From NCBI RefSeq assembly GCF_003368535.1, contig NZ_QSLN01000002.1, forward strand, positions 1 through 64,000: a stretch of 64,000 nucleotides of DNA. Reading direction: 5' to 3'. Positions 16,126-25,232 of this stretch are shown one piece after another. The first letter of the stretch is position 1. Each line of letters starts with the position of its first letter. This DNA comes from Ammonifex thiophilus (GTDB lineage Bacteria > Bacillota > Desulfotomaculia > Desulfotomaculales > Ammonificaceae). The position numbers were made by a program, and so were the translations under genes. Under the pieces are notes generated by a model that saw nothing but the letters and a program-made list of their open reading frames with translations, did not search any database and was not told the DNA's origin.

Positions 16126-18600
16126 CTAGCCCACTACAAAGTTCACCAACTTGCCGGGAACGGTGATGACCTTCCGGACCTCCTTGCCGGCTAGCAGTTG
16201 CTCTATGCGGGGTTCGCGGCGGGCCGCCTCTTCCATCTCCGCCGGCGTGGCCGTAGCCGCCACCAGTACCTTGCCCCGCACCTTGCCGTTAATCTGGATC
16301 ACTACTTCTATCTGATCGGCCACCACAAGTTTAGGATCGTAAGGCGGCCACGCTTGCCGGTGCACGCTTTCCTTCTTACCCAGCTGCTCCCACAGCTCCT
16401 CCGCCATATAGGGAGCGAAGGGGGCAAGCAGTAGAATGAGCGTCTCCACCGCCTCGCGCAAGGTCCCGGGATCGCGCTCCTCCGGCTTCACCTCTTCGCA
16501 GTAGCGGGCCAGTCCGTTGGTGAACTCCATGATGGCGCTGACAGCCGTGTTGAGCCCGAACTCTTCTATGTCCTTGGTGACACGCTCTACGGTGCGGTGG
16601 GTGAGGCGGCGCAGCTCCCGGTTGGGGGGGCTCAAGCTCTCGGCCGGCTCTCCTGCTCCCTGCACCACCGGGATGAGGGAACGCACTAAGCGCCAGACCC
16701 GGTTGAGAAACCGGGCGCACCCCTCCACTCCTTCATCGCTCCACTCCAAATCCCTCTCCGGCGGGGCGGCAAAGAGAATGAAGAGCCGGGTAGTATCCGC
16801 CCCGTAGTGCTCAACTATCTCTTCGGGGCTCACTATATTCCCTTTGGACTTCGACATCTTGGCCCCGTCCTTCAGCACCATCCCCTGAGTGAGCAGGTTG
16901 GTAAAGGGCTCATCGCAGCTCACCAAGCCGATGTCGTAGAGGAACTTGGTGAAAAAGCGGGAATAAAGCAGGTGCAGGATGGCGTGCTCCACCCCACCGA
17001 TGTACTGGTCTACTGGCAACCAGTAATTTACCTTGGCCTTGTCCCAGGGCGCCTTGTCCTCCTTGGGGCTAGTGTAGCGGAAGTAGTACCAGGAGGAGCA
17101 GATGAAGGTGTCCATGGTGTCCGTCTCCCGCCGCGCCGGAGCCCCACAGCGCGGACAAGTGGTGTTGACGAACTCTGGGCAGTCCTTCAAGGGAGACTCT
17201 CCTGTGGGTTTGAAAGCCACGTTATAAGGAAGAAGCACCGGCAGCTGCTCTTCGGGGACCGGCACGATCCCGCACTGGTCGCAGTAAACGATAGGTATAG
17301 GCGCTCCCCAGTAGCGCTGCCGCGAGATCAGCCAGTCGCGCAGTCGGTAGGTGACCTGCCTTTTCCCTAACCCCTTTTCCTCTAAGTAAGCCACAATTTC
17401 CCCCATGGCCTGGAGGTTAGGCTTCCCGTCGAAGGGACCGGAGTTCACCAGAACCCCCTCATCCACGTAGGCAGCGGTCATGGTATCCGGGTCTAGTACT
17501 TCCCCGGGAGGCTGGATGACCACTTTTATGGGAAGGCCGAATTTCCGGGCGAACTCGAAGTCACGCTGGTCGTGAGCTGGAACCCCCATCACCGCACCCG
17601 TGCCGTACTCCATGAGCACGTAGTTGGCCACGTAGATAGGAATATCCTCGCCGGTCAAAGGATGCCGGCAGAAGGCTCCTAAGAAAAGACCCTCCTTCTC
17701 CTGCTCCCCTGCGGTGCGGCTGAGGGCCGGAAGGAGGCGAGCCCTCTCCACAAAACAGCCGACCTCTTCCCGCCGGTCCTCGGCGGCCAGTTCCATCACC
17801 AGCGGATGCTCCGGCGCCAGCACTAGGTAGGTCACACCGTAAAGCGTGTCCGGGCGGGTGGTGAAGACCGTTATCCCTTCTTCTCTCCCCACGACGGGGA
17901 AGTTGATGAGCGCCCCTTCGCTTTTGCCGATCCAGTTGCGCTGCATCACTTTTACCTTTTCGGGCCAGCCCGTAAGCTTATCTAGATCCTGAAGCAGGCG
18001 CTCGGCGTAGGCGGTGATCCGGAGAAACCACTGCTCCAGCTCCCTGGGAACCACCGGCGTCTTGCAGCGCTCACACACCCCTCCTACCACCTGCTCATTG
18101 GCCAGAACGGTGGCGCAGGAAGGGCACCAGTTGACCGGAGCTTTTTTGCGGTAGGCCAAGCCCCGGTGGAAAAACTGGAGGAACAACCACTGGGTCCAGC
18201 GGTAGTAGTCAGGGTGGCAGGTGGCAATTTCGCGGTGCCAGTCGTAGCTGAAGCCCAGCTGCTTCAGCTGCTCCCGCATGAAGCTTATGTTCTGCCAGGT
18301 CCAGTCGTGGGGGTGAATACCGTGCTTGATCGCCGCGTTCTCGGCCGGGAGACCGAAGGCGTCCCACCCCATGGGGTGGAGCACAGAATACCCCTGCATA
18401 CGCTTAAAACGGGCAATTACATCCCCTATAGCGTAGTTGCGCACGTGCCCCATATGCAGCTTGCCCGAGGGATAAGGGAACATCTCCAGGCAGTAGTACT
18501 TGGGCTTATCTTCAAAGTCGGGTACGGCGTACAGGTCTTCTTCCTCCCAGCGGCGGCGCCACTTCTTCTCTACCGCGTGAAAGGGGTATCTTTCGGCCAC
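16126..18600 (-). CDS. leuS: Leucyl-tRNA synthetase
   Basis: This 824-residue protein charges tRNA-Leu. It has the class I signatures [10 protein letters not shown] and KMSKSKGN, zinc-like cysteine pairs (CPSCATV...CERCKTP and CDQCG...CPRCGAP), and an editing domain with [20 protein letters not shown]. The length fits bacterial LeuRS. I chose the GTG at 18600 ([14 protein letters not shown]), preceded by GGGAGG about 12 bases upstream. The frame stays open further upstream, but that part is the tRNA-Ala gene and its terminator. No T-box-like leader fits in the 75 bases before the start. Confidence 0.97.
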   Translation of the reverse strand: MAERYPFHAVEKKWRRRWEEEDLYAVPDFEDKPKYYCLEMFPYPSGKLHMGHVRNYAIGDVIARFKRMQGYSVLHPMGWDAFGLPAENAAIKHGIHPHDWTWQNISFMREQLKQLGFSYDWHREIATCHPDYYRWTQWLFLQFFHRGLAYRKKAPVNWCPSCATVLANEQVVGGVCERCKTPVVPRELEQWFLRITAYAERLLQDLDKLTGWPEKVKVMQRNWIGKSEGALINFPVVGREEGITVFTTRPDTLYGVTYLVLAPEHPLVMELAAEDRREEVGCFVERARLLPALSRTAGEQEKEGLFLGAFCRHPLTGEDIPIYVANYVLMEYGTGAVMGVPAHDQRDFEFARKFGLPIKVVIQPPGEVLDPDTMTAAYVDEGVLVNSGPFDGKPNLQAMGEIVAYLEEKGLGKRQVTYRLRDWLISRQRYWGAPIPIVYCDQCGIVPVPEEQLPVLLPYNVAFKPTGESPLKDCPEFVNTTCPRCGAPARRETDTMDTFICSSWYYFRYTSPKEDKAPWDKAKVNYWLPVDQYIGGVEHAILHLLYSRFFTKFLYDIGLVSCDEPFTNLLTQGMVLKDGAKMSKSKGNIVSPEEIVEHYGADTTRLFILFAAPPERDLEWSDEGVEGCARFLNRVWRLVRSLIPVVQGAGEPAESLSPPNRELRRLTHRTVERVTKDIEEFGLNTAVSAIMEFTNGLARYCEEVKPEERDPGTLREAVETLILLLAPFAPYMAEELWEQLGKKESVHRQAWPPYDPKLVVADQIEVVIQINGKVRGKVLVAATATPAEMEEAARREPRIEQLLAGKEVRKVITVPGKLVNFVVG

Positions 18601-18627
18601 CTCTTCACTTCGCCTCCCGCTACAGAA

Positions 18628-18658
18628 ATAAAAATAATGGCCTCTTTTGCAAGAGGCC
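18628..18658 (-). terminator. Terminator of tRNA-Ala, upstream of leuS
   Basis: On the minus strand, GGCCTCTT and AAGAGGCC form an 8-bp stem with a 4-base loop, followed by ATTATTTTTATTT. It lies between the tRNA and the leuS start. Confidence 0.75.
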
Positions 18659-18674
18659 CCTTTAGCCGCTTTTA

Positions 18675-18749
18675 TGGTGGAGCTGGCGGGAATTGAACCC
18701 GCGACCTTTTCCATGCCAAGGAAACGCGCTCCCACTGCGCCACAGCCCC
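18675..18749 (-). tRNA. tRNA-Ala (anticodon GGC)
   Basis: The 75-base gene folds into a full cloverleaf, with the 3' CCA encoded. The acceptor arm GGGGCTG/CAGCTCC contains the G3-U70 wobble pair that is the identity mark of alanine tRNAs. The anticodon loop is TTGGCAT between TTTCC and GGAAA, giving anticodon GGC. The T arm contains GGGTTCAATTCCC. It is transcribed from a strong promoter just upstream. Confidence 0.96.
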
Positions 18750-18762
18750 ACACGCACTTTTA

Positions 18763-18791
18763 ATTATAGACCAGAACCTTGAGCTAGTCAA
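18763..18791 (-). promoter_or_regulatory. Promoter of tRNA-Ala
   Basis: On the minus strand TTGACT (18786-18791), a 17-base spacer and TATAAT (18763-18768) stand 13 bases before the tRNA 5' end. This is a near-consensus sigma-A promoter. Confidence 0.88.
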
Positions 18792-18824
18792 CAGGTACCG
18801 GGGTTCGGAGGTGCAGAAAGGAAG

Positions 18825-19418
18825 CTAAGACGCTTCCTCTGGTTTTTCCTCTTCCTTCTCTTCCTCTACCACCGTAGCTACTACCTCCCCAGGATCGGCC
18901 AGGACCTTTACGCCCGGCGGTATAGGAAGGTCGCGCACGAAAATGGTGTCCCCCACATCGAGAGAAGAGACGTCTACCTTAATGACTTCAGGAAGGGCTG
19001 TGGGCAGGCAGGAGATCTCCACCTCGCGCAGGAAGTGCTCCAGCACCCCTCCCTTCTTCACTCCCACCGGCTCGCCGCTCAGCTCCACCGGTACCGTGGC
19101 AGTGACTTCTTCGGTCAAAGAAACCTGGTGAAAGTCGACGTGGATGAGTTCGCCGGTCAAAGGGTTATGTTGCATCTCCTTGACCAGGGCCTTTTCCTGG
19201 CGCTCCCAGCCGTCGCCTACGATCTTCAGGTCGATGAGCTTCCCTTTGATCGTTTCGCCCCCGAGTACCTTTTTCAGGTCCCGCAGGCTAACTTCCACCG
19301 GCACGCTGCCCAAAGCCTTTCCGTAGACTACCGCCGGTATCTTTCCCTGAGCGGCCAGCCGGTTCCGGTACCCTTTGCCGCGACCCGTCCTCACCTGAGC
19401 CACCAGAACAGCTCCCAC
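18825..19418 (-). CDS. rplY: Ribosomal protein L25 / general stress protein Ctc
   Basis: A 197-residue long-form L25 (TL5/CTC type) that binds 5S rRNA. The N-terminal domain has GKGYRNRLAAQGKIPAVVYGK and later MQHNPLTGELIHVDFHQV. The beta-rich C-terminal domain includes VPVELSGEPVGVKKGG and ends in a Glu-rich tail. The GTG at 19418 is preceded five bases upstream by GGGAGGTGAGG. The longer TTG frame would place that site inside the gene. Confidence 0.93.
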   Translation of the reverse strand: MGAVLVAQVRTGRGKGYRNRLAAQGKIPAVVYGKALGSVPVEVSLRDLKKVLGGETIKGKLIDLKIVGDGWERQEKALVKEMQHNPLTGELIHVDFHQVSLTEEVTATVPVELSGEPVGVKKGGVLEHFLREVEISCLPTALPEVIKVDVSSLDVGDTIFVRDLPIPPGVKVLADPGEVVATVVEEEKEEEKPEEAS

Positions 19419-19442
19419 GCCAACCTCACCTCCCAATTATCA

Positions 19443-19646
19443 TTATTTTACCTCGTCCTCCTTCAGATCACGATAGGAGAGGGCCAGGGGGCCGAAGTAA
19501 GCTACAGGGCAGTCTTGGTTGGGACAACGGTAGTACTGCCCTTCCGGCACTTCGTGCCCGCAGGGTTTAAGGGCCCGTTCCTTCACCTCCCGGAAGGGCA
19601 CGGGAGAACCTTTGTGCCCGCAAAGGGGGCAAACGCTTTCCGGCAA
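19443..19646 (-). CDS. CopZ-N-like zinc-ribbon protein
   Basis: A 67-residue protein with two cysteine pairs, CPLCGHKG and CPNQDCPVAYFG, spaced as in the N-terminal metal-binding domain of the Archaeoglobus-type copper chaperone CopZ (CPxCG, YYxCPNxDCxVxYF). That domain binds zinc and a [2Fe-2S] cluster in the characterised protein. Here it stands alone, without the HMA-type copper domain. It starts at a TTG directly after the debranching-enzyme stop (TAATTG), so it is translationally coupled. Its partner is unknown. Confidence 0.7.
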   Translation of the reverse strand: MPESVCPLCGHKGSPVPFREVKERALKPCGHEVPEGQYYRCPNQDCPVAYFGPLALSYRDLKEDEVK

Positions 19647-21614
19647 TTACTCCACCTCCAGAAAGTCTTCTACGTAGGCACGCAGCACCTCGGCCACCCC
19701 CCAGGCTTGGGCGAAGCAGCCGCGCGGTAAGAAGGGGTCGTCCCCGTCAAAAATCTCGCTTACATATCCCACCCCGTGGTCCCCCAGGTGAGCTCGGAAG
19801 GGATCGAAAAAGCGGCGTATCTGGCGATGGGCTGCCTTCTCGCCAGCGAAAACCTTACGGTAGGCAGTAATGAAGGGACCAATGAGCCAACTCCACACCG
19901 TACCCTGGTGGTAAGCGGCGTCGCGCTGGAGCACATCCCCCACATACCTCCCCCGGTAAGCGGGGTCGCGAGGAGAAAGGGAGCGGAGGCCATAAGGGGT
20001 ATAAAGTTCCTCTTCTACCCGCTTCACCACCGCCCGCGCCTGCTCCTGGGTAAGAGGAGAGTGAGGGAGGCTCACCGCCAGTATCTGGTTGGGACGGAAA
20101 GACAAATCCCTTCTCCCCTCGTCGTCGATGACATCGGCGAGGTAGCCCTCTGGGCACCAGAACTTTTTAAACCCCTCCCTTATCTTGTCTCCCAGGCCGG
20201 AGTAAGGAAAAGGTAGGTTCCAACGGCCAGAAAGTTCCTCCAGGAAACGCACAGCGTTGTACCAGAGGGCGTTTACTTCCACCGGCTTGCCCTGCCGCGG
20301 GGTGATCACCCAGTCTCCCACTTTGGCGTCCATCCAGGTAAGCTGTACCCCCGGCTCGCCCGCCCGTAAAAGCCCGTCCCTAAGATCCATCCTGATGCCG
20401 TAGCGCGTGCCTTCCACATAGCGGCGCAGTATTTCCATCATGACGGGCCAGGCCTCGTTCCAGACGAACTCCTCGTCCCCCGTATAGCGCCAGTACTGCT
20501 GCACGGCGTAAAGATACCAGAGAGAAGCGTCCACCGAATTGTACCAGGGTTCTCCCTCATCTGGAAAGAAGTTGGGCACCAGTCCCTCCTTTACCGCCGA
20601 ACCGTAGAGAAGCAGGATCTCCTTGGCTTCCGCAAAGCGCCCGGTTACCAGGGTGAGTCCGGGCAAAGAAATGAGGGCATCGCGCCCCCAGTCGGTAAAC
20701 CAGGGGTAACCGGCGATCACCGAGGTGCCGGCGGGGCAGGAGCGCCTGACCAGAAAGGCGTCGGCCGCCCGCACAAGCTCCCGGGCCAAAGGGTCGGCAC
20801 GGCCGGCCCGGCACACTACCTCCTCCAAGTGCCTCCGGGCTTCGCGCAGAAACCCCTCTGCCGCCGCCGGCTCCAGAACCTCCCCTAGAGAAGCGGTGAC
20901 CACCACTTCGATCTCTTCTTCCGGAGGTATGAATACGGTGAAATAGCCTGGCAGGTAGTGGTCCTCGTAGGGGTTAAGACCTCGCTCCGCCTCGGCCGGG
21001 TAGTACATGCCGTAGTACCAGTCGGGAGAGGGGTGAAAAGCCCCCCGGCTTATCTGTAGGAAAAGCGGGGGCAAACCCTCCGGCCCCCAGATTACCACCC
21101 CGCCGGGCACATTTTCCTGCCGGAAAGAAAGGGTGCCACAGTAAGTGTTGCCGTGATAGTCCCGGTAGTTGACCAGGGGCCAGAGCCTGAGTTCGGCCGG
21201 CCCGGAGCCCGAGCTTAGGCGGTATAAGATCACGGTGGCGTTACGATAGCGGGGCATGAACACAGTTTTCTCCAGCCAGATAAGGCCGCAACGGTAGGTG
21301 AAGGTGGGAAAGGGGTCGATCTTTACGTGCTGCAAATGTGTAAATCCTCGCTCCGTGACTCCGTCCCGCGTGCAGTTGGTGGCCAGGTTGTAGGTAACAC
21401 CGCCGCAAGTCAGTCGCTCGTCCAGCTTGGCCAGCAAAAGGCAGCGCCTGACCGGGGGGTTAAGCGCAGCTACCAGCAGCCCGTGGTAGCGGCGCGTATT
21501 GGCTCCCACCAGCGTGCCGGAGGCGAACCCCCCTAAGCCGTTGGTAACCAGCCACTCCCGCTCGCAACCGCGCTCGAATGTCCGCCAGGCCTCCTTGCCG
21601 AAGTGGTAAACCAA
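19647..21614 (-). CDS. Glycogen debranching enzyme (amylo-alpha-1,6-glucosidase)
   Basis: A 655-residue protein of the archaeal/bacterial GDE type. The N-terminal beta domain (residues 1-270) opens with REWLVTNGLGGFASGTLVGA and NTRRYHGLLVAAL. The C-terminal (alpha/alpha)6 barrel, from about 285, includes AGYPWFTDWGRDALISLPG and NSVDASLWYLYAVQQYW and contains the acid catalysts. It removes alpha-1,6 branches from glycogen. Downstream-upstream neighbours are a ROK sugar kinase and a HAD phosphatase, which together suggest storage-carbohydrate turnover. Confidence 0.94.
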   Translation of the reverse strand: MVYHFGKEAWRTFERGCEREWLVTNGLGGFASGTLVGANTRRYHGLLVAALNPPVRRCLLLAKLDERLTCGGVTYNLATNCTRDGVTERGFTHLQHVKIDPFPTFTYRCGLIWLEKTVFMPRYRNATVILYRLSSGSGPAELRLWPLVNYRDYHGNTYCGTLSFRQENVPGGVVIWGPEGLPPLFLQISRGAFHPSPDWYYGMYYPAEAERGLNPYEDHYLPGYFTVFIPPEEEIEVVVTASLGEVLEPAAAEGFLREARRHLEEVVCRAGRADPLARELVRAADAFLVRRSCPAGTSVIAGYPWFTDWGRDALISLPGLTLVTGRFAEAKEILLLYGSAVKEGLVPNFFPDEGEPWYNSVDASLWYLYAVQQYWRYTGDEEFVWNEAWPVMMEILRRYVEGTRYGIRMDLRDGLLRAGEPGVQLTWMDAKVGDWVITPRQGKPVEVNALWYNAVRFLEELSGRWNLPFPYSGLGDKIREGFKKFWCPEGYLADVIDDEGRRDLSFRPNQILAVSLPHSPLTQEQARAVVKRVEEELYTPYGLRSLSPRDPAYRGRYVGDVLQRDAAYHQGTVWSWLIGPFITAYRKVFAGEKAAHRQIRRFFDPFRAHLGDHGVGYVSEIFDGDDPFLPRGCFAQAWGVAEVLRAYVEDFLEVE

Positions 21615-21626
21615 AACTCTCCCCCC

Positions 21627-22583
21627 CTAAACGGGCTCTAGAGCCAGGGCTACCGCCCCTAGCACCCCTGAACGGCCTCCCAACTCCGCCTTGGCCAGCT
21701 TCACCGAGGATGCGGTGGCCGGCAGGGCCCGCCGCTGCATCTCCGCCACCATCGTGTCCCAGAAGAAGGCCGAGCTGGCCATCATCCCTCCTCCAAAAAC
21801 TATCATCTCCGGGTTCAAGAGGTTGAGGAGGGTGGCCAGCCCTATGCCTAGCCAGCGTCCTACCTCCTGGAAGAGGGCCAGAGCCTCAGCATCTCCAGCT
21901 GCCGCCGCCATACCCACCGTCTTGGCCGTAATCGCCTCCGGATCCCCTCCCGCCTGCGCTAGGATCCCCTTCCCCTTTCCTCCGGCCACCAGTCGCCGAG
22001 CCTCCCGCGCCACCGCCGTCCCCGAAGCCAGAGCTTCAAGACAGCCGTAGTTGCCGCAGTGGCAGCGCGGCCCCTCGGGCCAAAGCGTTATATGCCCGAT
22101 CTCACCCGCCAGGTAACGCGCTCCCCGGTAAATCTTCCCCTCCAGAACCAAACCTCCACCGATGCCCGTGCTCACCGTCAGGTAGATGAGGTGCTGGGTT
22201 CCGCGGCCGGCTCCGAAGCGATACTCCCCCCAGGCCGCCAAGTTGGCATCGTTGTCCAGGTAAACGGGAACCCCCAGGATCTCCTCCATGTCCCGCTTGA
22301 CGGGCATATCCCGCCAGCCTAGGTTAGGGGCCACGTGCACTACTCCTCGAACCGGATCCAAGGGCCCGGGGACACCCAGACCCACCCGGCAGGGAGGACG
22401 ATTAAAACCGGCCAGACGCTTCACCTCTTCCACAGTAGCCGCCATGCGTTCCAGAACCGCCCGGTAACCTTTCTCCGGCCAGGTGGGAACCTTGACTTCC
22501 GCCCGCACTTTCCCGTCCAAAGTGGCCAAGGCGGTATAGATCTTGGTTCCCCCCAGATCTATTCCCACCACGTAATCCACCAT
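21627..22583 (-). CDS. ROK family glucokinase-like sugar kinase
   Basis: A 318-residue ROK kinase that probably phosphorylates glucose released from glycogen. Motifs: ATP loop GIDLGGTKIYTALA; sugar site LDNDANLAAWGEYRFGAGRG; GTGIGGGLVLEGKIYRG; and the ROK zinc motif HITLWPEGPRCHCGNYGCLE with all cysteines present. The start codon overlaps the stop of the upstream HAD gene, and the debranching enzyme gene follows 12 bases later. Confidence 0.92.
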   Translation of the reverse strand: MVDYVVGIDLGGTKIYTALATLDGKVRAEVKVPTWPEKGYRAVLERMAATVEEVKRLAGFNRPPCRVGLGVPGPLDPVRGVVHVAPNLGWRDMPVKRDMEEILGVPVYLDNDANLAAWGEYRFGAGRGTQHLIYLTVSTGIGGGLVLEGKIYRGARYLAGEIGHITLWPEGPRCHCGNYGCLEALASGTAVAREARRLVAGGKGKGILAQAGGDPEAITAKTVGMAAAAGDAEALALFQEVGRWLGIGLATLLNLLNPEMIVFGGGMMASSAFFWDTMVAEMQRRALPATASSVKLAKAELGGRSGVLGAVALALEPV

Positions 22584-23398
22584 CAGGCTTTACCCCCAAG
22601 GACAAACTTTTCCAAGGCTTCGGCCACGCCCTCTTCAGCGTTGGAAGCGGTGACGAAATCGGCCTCAGCCTTAATTTCCGGCCGGGCGTTACCCATGGCC
22701 ACCGCCAGTCCCGCAAAACGGAACATGGGGAGGTCGTTATAGCTGTCCCCTATGGCCATGACCTCTTCCGGTCTGAGCCCAAAGTATTCGGCCAGGTAGG
22801 CCAAGGCCTCCCCCTTGGTAGCCCGAGGATGGGCTATCTCCAGGAAGTAGGGTTTGGATTTGCCCACGCTCAGGACACTCCGGTACCGGGCCTCGAGCTC
22901 GGGGAGGAGGCGGTCGATCTCCTCTTCTGGCGCCACCATGAGTACCTTGGTGGGAGGCTCACGGAGGAAGCGACGCAGGTCGCCTACTATGCGGGGCCTC
23001 ACCCGGCACATACAAGCGTACCTTTCTCCCTCAGGAGTGAGACGAGAAAAGCACAGGGTGTCGTTGACGTAAACCTGGAGGTGAAAGCCCAAAGGGTAAA
23101 GGTAGTCCAGCACCTCCCGCGCCAGGTCCAGAGGCACGGGTAAGTGCAGCAACTCCTCTTCCCCGGGAAAGTTTTTCACCCAGGCACCCTGGTAGGTGAT
23201 GAGCGGCCCTTTAAGTCCCAGCTCGGCCGCGTAAGGAGCAGTGGCCCGATACATACGCCCCGTGGCCAGCACCACCCGCACCCCCCGCCTCTCTATCTCT
23301 TGCAGAACCCGGCGGGTGCGGGGGGTGATTTTCAGCTCCGGATCGAGCAGGGTGTCGTCCAGATCAATGGCCACAAGCTTTATCGTCAATTTCTCCAC
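22583..23398 (-). CDS. Cof-type HAD-IIB family hydrolase
   Basis: A 271-residue phosphatase of the Cof/YbiV group. HAD motif I is [14 protein letters not shown], motif II VLATGRM, and motifs III/IV are the Lys before AYLAEYFGL and GDSYNDLPMFRFAGLAVAMGNA. The cap lies between residues 85 and 190. It is likely a sugar-phosphate or flavin-phosphate phosphatase. The GTG start lies inside the 3' end of uvrC, a 35-base overlap that puts it in the uvr transcript. Confidence 0.92.
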   Translation of the reverse strand: MEKLTIKLVAIDLDDTLLDPELKITPRTRRVLQEIERRGVRVVLATGRMYRATAPYAAELGLKGPLITYQGAWVKNFPGEEELLHLPVPLDLAREVLDYLYPLGFHLQVYVNDTLCFSRLTPEGERYACMCRVRPRIVGDLRRFLREPPTKVLMVAPEEEIDRLLPELEARYRSVLSVGKSKPYFLEIAHPRATKGEALAYLAEYFGLRPEEVMAIGDSYNDLPMFRFAGLAVAMGNARPEIKAEADFVTASNAEEGVAEALEKFVLGGKA

Positions 23399-25232
23399 TC
23401 CCGTGGAAGTAACGGTAAACCGCTTCGGCCGCCGGCCGGGTCATGCCCGGCACCCGGGCCAACTCCTCCACCGAGGCCCTAGCCAAGGCCTCCAGGGTGG
23501 GAAAAGCCCGCAGCAGAGCCGAGCGGCGGGCCGGCCCTATCCCCTCAATCTCGCTGAGCAAAGAGCGCAGGCTCTCCTTTTCCCGCCGGCGCCGGTGAAA
23601 GCCTAAAGCGAAGCGGTGGGCTTCGTCGCGTACCCGTTGCAAGAGGTGCAGGGCGGGACTCGACCGGGGAAGAATTATGGGGTTACCGGCCTGGTGCGGC
23701 GGATAAATCCATTCCTCCTCCTTGGCCAAGCCGAAAACGGGAATGTCATAGCCCAGTTCCTCCAGCACTTCCCGCGCCACCCCCGCCTGTCCTGCCCCGC
23801 CGTCCACCAGGATGAGGTCGGGCAAAGGCAAGAACTTGGCCTGCCGGGGAGCAATCCTCCCCTCCGCTATAGCTTCCTCTTCCTGCCGTGCCCGCACGAA
23901 GCGCCGGTAAAAGATCTCGCGCAGGGCCTGGTAGTCGTCGGGCTTGCCGAGCGGCGTCAGGGCAAAGCGGCGGTAGCCGCTCTTGTAAGGCTTCCCGCCC
24001 ACGAAGACCACCATGACCGCCACCGGCGCCGCTCCCTGGAGGTGGGAGGCATCGTAACCCTCTATGCGGTGCGGCACCCGGGGAAGACCCAGGGCTTCTG
24101 CCAAGGAGGAGAGACTTTTGACTTGGGCCTCCGCCTCCCGCAAGCCCTCGTTCAAAGCGGCCCAAGCGTTTTTCTCTGCCAACTCCAAGAGCTCTCTCTT
24201 GTGCCCCCGGCGCGGCACCACAATCTTTACCTCAAAACCGGCCCGGGAGCGCAAGAGATCGACCAGCGCCTCCTCCAGAGGAGGGGAAGGGAGCACCAAC
24301 TCCGAAGGAAAAGAGGAAGCAATAACACCGTAGTACTGCTTGAGAAACCCTGTCAGCAATCCCTGCTCCTCTTCCGGGGCGATGGTTAGGAGAAAGCTTT
24401 CCTGACCGATGAGCCTCCCCTCCCGGACCAAAAGGACCACCGCCTGAGCTCGGTCCCCTTGGCGGGCTAGCCCCACCACGTCCAGATCCTCCGGCCGGGA
24501 GGAGACTACGCGCTGGCGCTCCAGAATGAGTTTCAACGCCTGGAGCCGGTCCCGGTAGACCGCCGCCCGTTCGAAAGCGAGTTCCTCCGCCGCCTGCTTC
24601 ATCTCTCTTTCCAACTGGCGTACCACCTGCCGGTAGCGCCCCTCCAGGAAGAGGCAGAGGGCCTCGATGTTGCGCCGGTAGACTTCCGGGTCCACCTGCC
24701 CGGTACAGGGACCGGGGCAGCGCTTTATGTGGTAGTTAAGGCAGGGACGGGAATGGGGACGCGGAACAGAACCGGAACAGGAGCGGTAGGGGAAGAGGGT
24801 GCGCAAGAAGCGCAGGGTCTCGTAAACGGCGCCAGCTTGGGTGTAAGGACCGAAGTAGCGTGCTTGCCCATCGTCCCGACGGCGGGTAAACAGCACGCGG
24901 GGGTACTCCTCCCCCACCGTCACCTTTATGTAGGGGTAGCTCTTGTCGTCCTTCAGCACCACGTTGAAGTAAGGCCGGTAGCGCTTTATAAGGTTGGCCT
25001 CCAAGATGAGCGCCTCCACCTCGTTACCGGTGACCATAAAGTCGAGGCTCGCCGCCCGGCGCAAAAGGGCCTCCACTTTAGGAGAAGGGTTGGCCTGGAA
25101 ATAGCTCTTTACCCGCTGCCGTAGAGAAGCCGCCTTTCCCACGTAAATGACCTCTCCCCGCTCGTCCTTGAAAAGGTAGACGCCGGGCTCGGCCGGCAGG
25201 CTTTGGGCCTTAAGCAATAGCTCTTCCTTCAA
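23364..25232 (-). CDS. uvrC: Excinuclease ABC subunit C
   Basis: The 622-residue UvrC makes the dual incision in nucleotide excision repair. Domains: GIY-YIG nuclease at residues 12-95 ([19 protein letters not shown]), a cysteine-rich patch with [13 protein letters not shown], a UVR motif near 200-235, the RNase H-like second nuclease ([15 protein letters not shown]...[11 protein letters not shown]), and C-terminal tandem helix-hairpin-helix ([26 protein letters not shown]). It is last of the uvrB-uvrA-uvrC run and overlaps uvrA by four bases. Confidence 0.97.
   Translation of the reverse strand: MKEELLLKAQSLPAEPGVYLFKDERGEVIYVGKAASLRQRVKSYFQANPSPKVEALLRRAASLDFMVTGNEVEALILEANLIKRYRPYFNVVLKDDKSYPYIKVTVGEEYPRVLFTRRRDDGQARYFGPYTQAGAVYETLRFLRTLFPYRSCSGSVPRPHSRPCLNYHIKRCPGPCTGQVDPEVYRRNIEALCLFLEGRYRQVVRQLEREMKQAAEELAFERAAVYRDRLQALKLILERQRVVSSRPEDLDVVGLARQGDRAQAVVLLVREGRLIGQESFLLTIAPEEEQGLLTGFLKQYYGVIASSFPSELVLPSPPLEEALVDLLRSRAGFEVKIVVPRRGHKRELLELAEKNAWAALNEGLREAEAQVKSLSSLAEALGLPRVPHRIEGYDASHLQGAAPVAVMVVFVGGKPYKSGYRRFALTPLGKPDDYQALREIFYRRFVRARQEEEAIAEGRIAPRQAKFLPLPDLILVDGGAGQAGVAREVLEELGYDIPVFGLAKEEEWIYPPHQAGNPIILPRSSPALHLLQRVRDEAHRFALGFHRRRREKESLRSLLSEIEGIGPARRSALLRAFPTLEALARASVEELARVPGMTRPAAEAVYRYFHGSGEIDDKACGH

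Noticed and set aside
18601-18753. N-terminal extension of the leuS frame
   Set aside because: It translates the tRNA-Ala gene and its terminator; LeuRS proteins start near [13 protein letters not shown].
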